A stretch of 64,000 nucleotides of DNA from NCBI GenBank assembly GCA_028707125.1, contig JAQTUX010000002.1:411695-475694 (forward strand), read 5' to 3'. Under the pieces are notes generated by a model that did no database searches, was not told where the DNA came from, and worked only from the letters and a program-made list of their open reading frames with translations. This document shows, in pieces, positions 27,701 to 39,700 of the stretch. The position numbers and the translations under genes are program-made. Numbering within the stretch: position 1 is the stretch's first letter; each line of letters begins with the position of its first letter. The stretch is from Candidatus Omnitrophota bacterium (GTDB lineage Bacteria; Omnitrophota; Gorgyraeia; Gygaellales; JAQTUX01).

Positions 27701-30700
27701 TATTGGCCCTGCCTTCATAAACGGCGGTCAACTCCTCCCGCAGGTTCTTCCAGTCATCTTCGTCAAGGTTCTCGGTCAGCTTATCGCGGCCGTGTATCCT
27801 GTAGAAGATATTAAGCGCCAGCACGGGGGATTTATCTACGGGATAACCCGCTTCCTTAAGTAAGCTCATCAATATACTATCGCTGTCGGATGAGGAAGCG
27901 CCGTATTTACTGAAATCAATGGCCAGATCATCAAGCGTAATGGCCTCAAGTTCTGCCTTCTTAAGTCCTGCCTTAATGCCCTTTATCTCCTCATCGATCG
28001 CCTTTATCAGGCCTGCCCTGTCCTGCGCTGACCTGGCGTCAACTTTTTGTCTATCCTCAATTTCCTCTTCAAGGCCGGCGATCTCTTTCCTGATTTCAAG
28101 CAGCCGCAGATTCTCTCCGGCGGCCCTGTTCTCTTTTACCTCTAACGCCTCTTTCTCTTTATTTAAGGCCTCTATCTTCTCTTTGTTGATGCCCTGTTTC
28201 AACTGCGCCATCTCTTCATCCAGCGCCTCAACCTGCTCGTCGTCTTTGTTCGCTGCCTTAATAAGGGCGTCCCTGTTTATCTCAAGCAGCCTGATGTCCT
28301 CTTCCGCGGTCCTGTATTCATTCGCCTCCAATGCTGCCTTTTCCGCGGCAACTTCCCTCTCTGCCTTTATCCTGCCTGACTCTGCCTCAATAGCACTCCA
28401 CTTCTGGACTAACCTTCTGTACGCGCTGTCTTCGCTGCCCTGCGGATCATTCCAATATTTCCACAGGCCGTTGGCAACCTCGCGCGCCGCTGAGCGCTCC
28501 TTGTAAGTAGGAAGCTCTGATATGGCCTCTTCCTGGCGGCCGCGCGCCTGCTTCTCTAACTCTGAATACCAATATTCGCCCTGCTGCCTCTCCTGCTCCG
28601 CCTTTTGCCTCTCGCTCAGGTCCTCTTTCCCGCCCAGGGTATAATGGATGAACTGCGGTATAGACGCTCCGGCTATGGTCTGCGGTAGAAGAACGTGCCC
28701 CAGGCCGATGGCGCCCGGAGGAACAATGAGTTCTCCGTCCTCGCTGAACTGTCCCGCGCCTTCCAGGCCGTTTGCCAACGCCATTGCCTGCTTACCGCCG
28801 TAGTCCTTGAACAGAGGATGGTTGCCCATTGCCTGGCCGGCGTCAATGATCAATCCGATCTCAGCCGAGATCAACCACATATGCCACAGGCCGATGTAGA
28901 AATCCTTGCCCGCCCGCACCAGAGCCATATAATATCCGTTACGATCCTTTGTCTCTATGGCGGACAGGTCGAATAACTTCCTGATGCCCTTGTCCCCATA
29001 GAATGCCGCGGTGAGGATTATTAACGCGGGCGCGGCAACAACGGTCAAGGCCGCGGCTATGTCAAATCCGGCAAACAACACACCCTTCCTGACGGCGCCG
29101 GCCGGTATTGACCCGCCTCTTTCTTCATATATCTTAAGGTAACTGTTACGCAGCTGCGGTATTTTCTTCAGGTTAAGGGAGATGACTATAATCGCCAGCC
29201 GGAACATCTCTTCCAGCGTATACTGCAAATGCAGCCCTGTCAGCAAGCGCTTCATCAGCATATTGCCGCCGACTATTGAAGGCGGATTGGCGATATTCCA
29301 GCCGAACAATGCCGCCAGGGGCCCGGCAACATAATCGCCGGCCAGGGCAAGCACAGCCCTGCCGATAATAAACCTGACAATTCCGGAAGCAATAGGAAAT
29401 GCCGCTTTAGCGGTTGTCCTGATGTTCTTCAGGGCATACACGGCCCGGCCTGCCAGGTCTGTGTTGGACACAGCGCCTACAGCCAGGTATTTGTCCTCCA
29501 CGAATTCGGCAAACTGAATATTGGTCCAGATATAGTCAAAGAAGAAGTTCCAGAGCACCGATGCCAGATACGGCGAGATAACGCCGAATATGGCGCCATA
29601 GAGGATGCCCGGAGCGCCTAAATAAGTCCCGCCTACGACAGCGCCGATCGCCGCCAGGGCCTTTATGTAAGCGCGGCGGTTAAGCACATCGTACGCGAAA
29701 CTTAAGAAATCCTTCTTAAGCGGCCTATTATATTCTTTTGATTTTAAGAATCTCTGCCAGTCATCTTTGGTGGCGTTCATCAAGGCAATGATCAGGCAGC
29801 CGGAGAATAACAGTTTGGCGGGCTTGCCGCGGGAAAGGCGGCGGATGTCCTGCGCCAACTTGCCGATACCTAACAATAACACTATGGAGGGGAACACGTA
29901 AGGAAATACACCGGCGATATAGGCGAGAACGGGAATGTTTGAATGAAGTATTGCTGCCGGAAGCGCTGCTTTTGTGGAGCCGGCGAACAACTGCAGGCCG
30001 TAAGAAAGGACGGAGATGCTTGTGATCAAACCAAATGACTCTTTGAGGAATTTGCGCGCCTGAGAAAGGTATCCCCTGTCAGGGCCCCTGATCCCGCCGT
30101 GCTCCACGCGCTGCTGCGTGACGCGCGCTGCCTGCGACAAGAACATTACAGAAGTATAAACGAAAGGAATGGATAACAGAAATGCCGCGATACCCACGAT
30201 TGTCAGAGGATTGGCAAAGGCGTAAAATGCCATTGCCGCCACCGGAATCAGGGCTACAACGCTCATAGCCATTGAACCGCCGGCAGTAGCGCTGCCGGGA
30301 ATGCGCTCAGAAGCGGAGCTGGAGGCCTGCTCCCGGCGCTCAGCATTTACAATACCCAGATCTTTGAATACATCGGCGGGGATAGTCGGATAGATTGCGC
30401 TGCCGCACAATATCCTGAGGAATCTTTCCTTATCCTCTGACGAGATATTCCCGGGAGCGCCTTTATAAAAATCAGGGCCCTTGATTATGGCGGAATGCAA
30501 TATATCCTGAGCAGCATAGCACACAACAACATAGAAGCTCTTTACGGCTTTGTTCTGAGGAGACGCCGTATTACGTATCATATCCCAGGACGCTTTGACG
30601 GCGCACTTCAACAAGGCCTTGCCCGGCTTACTGATCTTCTGCGTATCCTCTGCTTTAAGGTTTGCTTTGACCCAACCGTTCATAATAAACATATCTAAAA

Positions 30701-33700
30701 ATTCGGAAAATGCCTGCACGGCAAGCGTTAAGTCATTGGGCATCACATAAATGCTGCCGCCTCGCAGCAGAAGCCAGACGGCTGAGGCCTTCAACTCCTC
30801 GGGAAGACGGCCCTCCCTTATCTCTTGAGGAATCTGTTTCTTCTCTTTATATGCCTCCATATATTGATTGCGGAGACGCGCGTACTCTGTGCCTATTGTG
30901 ATCTCTCTATCGCCGCTCTTGACCCGCTTTGTTGACCTTATAAGACGCTCCTCAACCCAGCTGTAAAATTTGTCCTTATCCCTGTTTTTATATAACAGAT
31001 CCTTCTTTTCCCTTAGCCACGCATTCTCCCAGAGATACTGCTTTACCAGGTTATCTATGTAAGCCGGGCTTAAACCGGATGACAGTATCGCGGTATTTAC
31101 CAATTCCCTGACCGTCTTTGAAATCCGAGGGCTCTTCTGCACCGCAATTTCAACGTCTAACATACCATTCAAAAATTCAGGAAGAATATGAAATTCGGAA
31201 TCCGCCCTGTCTTTCTTCTCCCGCCTCAATCCCTCTATATAAACATTTACCACTTTGTCTATATAAAATACCTTTTCAATAATATTATAGAGATTTGTGG
31301 TCTTTAATTCCTTTGACTTGGCATGTATCGCCTGTTTTTGCGCCTCACCTTCAAGGCCGCTTAATTCACACCAGTCCTTGATCAAGCTGACAAGCACCTT
31401 AGATGTGATCCTCGCGACCAATTCCTGTTTATTAAGCGTCCTCTTAGCGGTAAGGAACCCGAATAATCCTCCGCCGTTGCCGTTCCCTGAAGAGCTTGCC
31501 TTTGGATTATTTTCCGCTAACGGCGGGGCAATGCTTATGTTAACCCTGGGCTGATCTTTGGTGCCGTTTTGTATATCTATATGGATCTGCCGCAGTACAT
31601 TTAATATCGCGGTTGCCAGATCAACTGTCTGAGAAAACACATCCATGCCGTCCAGGTCCTCAACAATGACCTCTTCCGGCATATCCAGCTTCCCGGAGGG
31701 AGTCAGGAAGGAAAATTCCAATCTGCCTCCGTTGTTTACGGCGGCCCTGGGTACCACTATACCTGCCTTGCCGGACGCGAAAAGCTCGCGCGCGCCTATG
31801 TGATCAAATCCGGGGAACATCGCTTCTATTTGCGCCGCGTGCGATGCTAATAACGGATGCAGCGTTACGCACGAATGGTCTAAATGCGGATTGTCTCCTA
31901 TGGTTACCAGTATGGCATCGTTAAAATAATGCTGCATCTGATGTGACTCATAAAGCGCGTCATTTACAAAGGCGAGCGAGGCCAATTTAGTAATGGTATA
32001 TTTCTCCTTCTGGTCTATCCTGATCAACGCTTCTGATATGGGATTGCCTTCCCTCCACCTGTTCCTTACCCTTACATACCTGAAACACTCCACCCCGTTG
32101 TCTCCCGCGAACATCACACCCATAACGACGAAGTCAAAATCATCAACGGTAACATCAAGCTGCCCTAATGAATGGGCCAAACCGCTGAATCCCTGGCTTT
32201 GCCTGAATGCCTGCAGCAACTCGTCTGTCGTATTCTCTTCCCGGATATTGACTACCGCGGTCCTGTCCGTATTAAGGCCGACAAAGTGCCTGCCGTTCCT
32301 TAAGCTTATAATTAACTCTTTCAGATCTGCTACCTTGGGGCTGTCATTGCTGTCTACCAAAGTATTATCTAAGTCAATAGAGAATATCACCGGGATCTGA
32401 ATGCCCTCCAGGATGCTATTTATCTGTTCGCGCATATCCTTCTGTGATGCCATACCAAGACGCGTGAGAAGCCAATTAGTAACAGATGAGGAAGATGATT
32501 CTCCCTGTCTCTCCTTATAGGCCTGTGTGTATTCCTCCCTGTCCTTTTCGCGTAAGCCGACATACAAGGCAAGCAGGCCAACCCCGAAATCCGCCCCCTC
32601 TGCGTGGTCCATAAACCACTCTGAGATCAGCGTCAGCGCGCGCTCTGTTTCTAAGAGCGCCGGCCCCTGGTCATTCTTGCCTAAGGCCTGCAGCTTATTC
32701 CTGATGACGGCCTTAAGATAAGCCGGCAGGCCCAGCAACGCGCCTTTTTTGAACGACTCCGCGCCTATACTGTGGTCAACGCCGAATGTCTCAAAATCTA
32801 TCCGCTCATTCTCCCCGTGGAATTTCATCTTAAATAACACCCAACGTATAAAGTTTACATATGATTCTATCGCGGGGCCGGTAATGCCGCTGTTAAGAGG
32901 CCTGCCGTTCTCTAAAGTAACTATTTCCACCGGGCTATTATCTAATAATTGCTCTAAAGAAGGCATTGCCCTGCGGACCGCGTATCTAATGGGATATGTG
33001 GTGGTTAAAATACTGAAATGCCTTCCTGCCAGTTCTCCCTCCTGAATCTTCATTTCCTTCTTAAGGGCATAAGACAGCGCGATCTCGTCGCCTTCCGGCA
33101 CGTTATGGCCTCTATCGCGAAGGATACCCTCCAGCTTCATTATTTTATTGCGTATTATATCCACTGCGGAAGACGCCACGGTCACCCGGTTCCTGCCGTT
33201 TTCCTTTGAAGCATACAATGCCTCTTTGTCTGCCTTATACTCTAATGTTGCCCGGTCATTGCCATGTTCCGGAACAGCGGCAACTCCCAGGCTTATAGTA
33301 ACGTTAAGGGCCTCGCCTTTATATTCTATCTTGAGGTTCTCAACCGCCGCCCTTATTCTCTCGGCAACTATTTCCGCGCCTTTGGCATCAGTTTCGGGCA
33401 GTATTACCGCCATCTCTTCGCCGCCGTAACGCGCTACGAAATCATTGGGACGTACGGCATTCTGAATAGCCGCGGCCACCGCCTTCAGGACTTCATCCCC
33501 TGCCTTATGGCCGTGTGTATCATTAAATCTCTTGAAATGGTCTATATCGATCATTATGAGTCCAACAAAATAACCTACGCCACGGTGAACGGCGCGTTTG
33601 AGCTGCTTATCCAGCTCGGAGTCATACGCCCTCCTATTATTCAGGCCTGTCAAGGCGTCTGTGGATACCAGCCTTTCCAAGCGTTTTATCTTGTTATTAA

Positions 33701-36700
33701 GCGCCAAGTAAGTCGCGGCTGCTCCCATGACTATGCCGACTGCCACACCAACCACTACCGCCGAAGAACTTGGCTTTTCCGGCACAGCCACGCCTGATAC
33801 GGAGTTTACCTGATCAGGCGTGGTCTGTGTGGTTGCCGTCGATGCGGTAGACAGGGATATGGTTGTTGCGGCTGAGCTGGACCTTGCCGCGGATGGTGTC
33901 TGCGTCTGTGCCTCCGACCTCTTCCCAGGATTCTGCTGTGCCGTTACGGGCGTAGACGCGGCCCGCGCCATCGTCAAACACAAGGAAGATGCGGGTCTTT
34001 CCGCTGGGTTCCTTTCCCGCTCCGAATACTGTCCTGTCCTTGCTGAAGATGACGAGGTGGTCAAACTGGAACTCTGCGAAGTTGATCCTGCACATTTTAA
34101 TGCACCTCCTTCAATTAAATAGCGGGCGCGCTCGGTGGGGGTCAGGCCCCGGAGGTATCGGGCCACCAAAGCAACGCCCGCTATTATATTTGCCGCTGTA
34201 ATCACGAGCCCAGCCACGGGTAGGGTGATCCCTGGCGGCGAACTTGTTCTTTCTAATAATTCAAAGGCATTCCTGGCCTTTTCTATCCTCTGCTCATCGG
34301 TCAATCCTTCTTCTTGCGCCGCGGTCAGATTTACCATTACCGGAGAGACCTCTTCAATGACATGCGGCCTGGTAAAGTAGGCGTCATCCTGCGCGCCCAG
34401 GTAATTTCTGCACCATGCCTGCGTGACCATAGTTATGCGAACAGCATTGATGTACGGAAAGCGCTTATACACGAAATCAGTTGCCCTGTAAATATCTTCG
34501 GAATTAAGAGGACCGTAGCCCAAATGCGTTGTGCCTTTAAGGCTAGGGTGGGTATGCGCCATTTCCAGGAGGTCTACGAACTGCACGCCTTGTTTCTCAT
34601 ACAATTCGGCCAACCACTGCATTATATAATAAACAGGGATCGCGTTTCTTCCGCCTTCAATGAATCTGGTATGTGTCGCGCCCCCATATACAGCCGTGAT
34701 CATCGCGACTTCGGTATTCTGGGTATTCCTCCTCTTGTTGCACTCTTTATGAAGAGCCCACAAGCGGACTGCCCTGCCAACCTCTACCTCTGCCGGTATG
34801 ATCCTTATAACTGAACGCTGATGAAGTATAAGCTCATCTACATCTGCTCTGCTTATAATAGCTTCTCCGTCAAACGTAGTGGATTTCCCGTCTTTTCTGA
34901 TTAATATGGGGTCAAATTCCGGAACTTCGTTATGAGGGACTGTTTTGAACAGCGAACCTGCGTATACACGAATTCCACCTGCTGTTTGCTCTGTATTCTG
35001 CTCAACAGCGACAGGTGGACTGGTTTCGTAGCGCTCTATTACCGCGGAACTCGCAACAAGAACAGCGTCAGCCGCCCTTTGTAACTGTTCAACCGGCGGC
35101 AGGATCGGCGCTATATAGGCCTTTCCGGTGGTCGCACTGCTGGAACCACTGTTTCCGTTACCGGAACCTGAACTTACACTCTGGGCGCCTTGGCCTCTGC
35201 CTGTATTTTCCGCAGGCAGGCCTGATTCATTCGCGTTCTTGCTGTCTGCTACTGCACTTCCTGCACCTCTACGATCAATATGTTTGCCCGCTTCTGGCTC
35301 GACGACCTGGCTTTGGGCAAAGCCAGCCGCCCCGCTTATCCCGCCTGCTCCGGTAGCGCTTGAGCTTCCGCTCAACATGGCGAACATCTGGTCAAGCGGA
35401 ATACCCATACCCACCGTGGCTGGCATGGGAAGTATTATCGGGCTCTGTAAGATTGTCTGACTTGCGGCCGAACCGGCTGTATTAGAAGGACTGTTACCTA
35501 TATTATTGCCGCCTGTGGGCGCCTGAGGCATACCCAACGGTTGCTGCGAGCTGGCAGGCGTGCCTGTTGGTCCATCCTTGGGCGCCTGTTGGCTATTCTT
35601 TCTGGCTTTATCCCTGCCCGCAGAGAAAAATGACTTAAGCATGTACTGAGAACGGACCAGTATATCTGTATTCCCCTCAACTGTATACCGATACGGATGA
35701 TCACCTTCAAGCGCAACCAGGGCATTACCTTCCGGAATCTTAAATTCACCTACGATTTCTCCTCCCTTGTACCAATTCACACCCATATGGCCGACTATTT
35801 CCGCGGCTTCATTTGTTCTCAAAACACGGAATTCTCCGCTGTATACTGATGCCCCCTTAGGATATACATCAACGACCAACGTCTCATGGCCTGTTCCCGG
35901 AGTTACATACAGGTACCAATGCGCGTCATTATTTACCAACTCTACTTCCCATGCCGGGTCAAATATCTTTAATAACTGGCCGAATACAGTGTTGCGGGTC
36001 ATGCAGGCAGCGCCATCCGGTAAATACATATTAATATGCCCGTATAATGATTCCACGACCTTCTCTAACGCGTCGATCCTGGTTATCGCGGTAATATCTT
36101 TTTGTTTCTTCAGGTTACTCAACTCACTTTCCGCGATGGCAAGATCATCTTCGGCATGAATGTCTTTAAATTGACTTATCGCCTTATCATATAAATCTAT
36201 CGCGCCAATTATGTCCCCTCTTTCTGCCAACACCCTGGCCTTCTCAACTTTTGCTTCTGCCGTTGAGCTGGAAACAGGGCCTACGGGCGTAAGGGCGATG
36301 CTGCCGTCCTGCTGAAGCGCTATCCTGAAGAAATGCTTTAAATCAGCGGTGCTGGCAAGGGCCTCCGGCGGTTGAAGCGCGCCGTTAACTATCGCCCCTA
36401 TTTTCAGCTCTTCTCTGAGTACCAGGGGCTGCCCCTTATAATCGTCTATCGGGGTGCCGACAGGTATTATTTGCACCGGCCTGATATTCCACGGTTGGAT
36501 ATCCATCTCGCCGTTATTATCCAGGGTTACCTTAAATTCATTGTCTTCTTTATCAGCGGCCATTACCTCTTTTGTCACTGATTTTATGCTGCCGTCCTTG
36601 CCCTTCAATATATTGATCTCGCCCTGCAGGATAAGCGGATGCTCATCGTCGCTGCTGATATTCTCTCCCTGCTTGCGGGTTATCTTTAAAGGCATAAATA

Positions 36701-39700
36701 CAGTATGGCCGTCTTTGCCTGTTTCGCTTACAATCCAGGGATCACCCTCATTATCTACAAGGTCTATGGAATCAACGCCTGTCTTTCTCTCAAAACCGTA
36801 AGGAAGATATCCTCCGGCAGCGGGCCTTAACACCTTGCCGTCGTCCAGTTTTATCTCTGCAAGTATTGTTGCCTTATCATCGTCAAGGCACAACCAGCCG
36901 TTTATCGCCGCTGCCTGCTGCCTGGCCTTTTTCTCTATCTGCGGCTCGGTCAATTTATCCTTATTCTGCTTAGCGTCATTAACGGCGTTCAGCGCCTCCC
37001 GCGCCATTTCAACGCTCACCACGCCCTTATTAGCCGCGATCTTATCCATCATTTCATCTATTGCGGCTATGCCTGTCCTGGCTGCCGCGGGAAGGCCTTT
37101 AACCGTCGCCGCGATGCCCAATTTCCCAAACCTGCGCATATTCTGCCACAATAAAGGATTGATCCTCAATATACCCGCGTCTAACTCTATTATCTGTTCG
37201 GCGCCCTCTGCCAGGAACTCAACCCCCGCGGGCAACTGAGCGCCGCTTATGCCTAATTCCTTGAACAGGGCGGGGATCAACAACTGCGTCCCTTTCTCAA
37301 AGCCCCTGGCCGTAATATCCTTACCGTCAACCTTGAGCGGCTGTTCAGCGATAACAGCGGTGGCCCTTGATATGGCCCTGCCGTCCAGGAACTGGAAGCC
37401 GTCCTCTGTCACCATTATCTGCATGCCCACGCGGAAACCCTCTGCTCCGGGTATTGAGAGGAACGGCTGGAGAGATACTATGTCTCCGTTGCGGACGATG
37501 CCGGATAATTCAACCCTGTCGTCATAATGACCCATTGGGAAGCTGTGCCTTTCCTCGCTGCCGAATACCTCATGTATCTTCTGCCAGAATCCGTAGCGGC
37601 TGCCCAGGCCGCGCCTGGAGGCGTTAAGTATCCTTCTCTCCTCCGCCTCCAACCCTTCTAATGCCGCCTCTTTTTCTTCGTCGCTGAGGCCCAACAGAGG
37701 TATTGATTTCTTCTTAAGCCTGATCTGCACCAACGCCTCGCCGCCTGCCATACCGGCAGCAGCCAGGCCCGAAAGGTCTTCCCAGGTAGGCGTAAAGGGA
37801 TTCCTGAGATTATCGAGCACTGCCCAGAGCGCGTCATACTGCCTCAAATGCGCGTCTTTCTGAGTATGCGTGAGCCCGCTCAAACTCTCCTCAAAGCTGT
37901 CTCTGTTACCATTACTGTAATCTATCTCTTTAAGCTGTAGTTTAGCGCCTTCGCCCTTGACCACCGCGAAGACATAGGACTGGTCAACGCGCTCGCCGCC
38001 CACATCAACAACCGCGTCTAATCTAAAGGTATCGCCCGCCCTCAAATACCTGTCCGGGCCCTGGTAACCCATGATCGAGGTATTCCTTCCGGAAGATGCC
38101 GATGTATCCCGCTGCACGACTATCGCGGGGGCATCCTCGGCAGCGCTGCTGGAAGAAATCCCGTAGACCTCGTTTACAAAGGCGCCTCTTAATTGCGCCC
38201 CGGTCATATTATTGTCTTCTGCGAACACGGCAACGACGCTATCCTTTGCCGCGTTGGATACCTCGTATGCCCGGCCTTGCAGGTCAAGCTGCTCCTGTGT
38301 CTTGAACTTAAGGCGGGATAATTCATAGTTGTGGGTAATGCCTATTGCCTGGTCGGCGGAAAGGCCGGCAACCGTCTCAAACACATTGGTGCCGGGGTCC
38401 TGCTTTGCCCTGTGCATCAAGCGCATAAAGTAAAGCGAGATCCTGTCATCTATGCCTGTCATAAGTTCGGACGCCATATTAATATAATCGGCCGCGGAAA
38501 TGGCGCTTAACGCCTCGGTTATGACTTCGTTAGGATTATGCTCTTTCAGGTCAAGTGAATCAAGGTCCCAATCTTCAGCAGGATTGCCCATTCTTTGTTC
38601 TAACGCGCTAAGGAAAGGACGCGTGTAAGGATTGTTCCTCAAGGCATCCACGCGCGCCTTGTGCAGCTTCCTGGCGTAATCTACATCGGTATCACCCGGC
38701 ATTCTGGTGACAGCGGCCTGTCCCAGCACGTTTTTAACTATGGAGTGGTCAAGTTCGTGAATAACATCGTGGATGCCTGTGGGATTCAACGAGATAGAGA
38801 CGCTGCCGCCATCGTATCGCCTGGAGAACAGGTCTTGTCCGGCGTCTATCTTTATCGGCCTGGCCTCGTTCGGCTGGTTCTGCGCGGTTACCATACGGCC
38901 CTCATCCCAGAGCGTGCCGTATTCCACAAGCTCATAGGACTGCGTATCCATAAGCTGCCCGGCAGCCGTTGCGCCGCCGCCTAAATGCTGCGTAAGATAA
39001 GTCAGGGCAATGTTTCGGCCGTCTTTATTTACGTTCAGATTCAAAACCGGGATAAGCGCGTTATATACGCTCTTTGTGTCGTATTCCGCGCTGTTCTCCA
39101 CGTTTCTTTTTACCTCAGCCAGCTTAACTTCGGCGTCATCCGCGCTCATACCTGTGCCTATAAATTGCTGTTTATATGCATCGTGATTGCTTGCCAGGAA
39201 ATCTAATGCCATCCTGCGGCTGATATATCCCTTATTCCTGCCCAGCAGTTCAAACTCCGCCTTCTGGCTGTAATGATGCAGGGCGATCTCATCCAGGCCA
39301 ACCATCTTCTTCAGCCCCCTGATATTCGTGAGCTGCTTTTCCCTCTTCTTAAGCTCCTTTAGTTTGTCCTTCCTGGTCTGGGCGTCCATCGCCGAGTTCT
39401 TAGCGATCTTGTCCCTTTCCTTAGCGAGCTGCTTCAATTCCACGCTGAACTCAGCGTCCTTAAACTCGCCATCTTCTTTCTGCAACTGTTCCCTTAATAT
39501 GCCTCTGAGCTCTCCTGCCTTGCCCAGGCCCAGCCGCGATAAGCTGTACCAGTTCAACTGCAAGAGGCCTTTTCTAAAGAGACCCATATCCTGCCTGTTC
39601 ACGCCGGCCAGCTCTTCTTCAAGCGCGCGCACGCCCATAACGCGCCTTGCCTCTGTTTCAAACCACTGCATCCTCTGCAAATGGCGGCTCTGGCCGCTGG

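Noticed and set aside
27919-28506. Plus-strand ORF of 195 codons, very Ser-rich
   Set aside because: It is the reverse complement of the Glu/Lys/Ala-rich coiled coil, which naturally gives Ser, Phe and Leu on the other strand.
34090-34115. End of the giant gene and start of a new gene at 34.1 kb
   Set aside because: The strong Shine-Dalgarno suggests it, but the giant frame reads through without a stop into a transmembrane helix and GGDEF.
33820-34122. Plus-strand ORF of 100 codons over the nested ORF
   Set aside because: A third open frame in the same GC-rich stretch; no ribosome-binding site, and it is best explained as a by-product of the unusual base composition.
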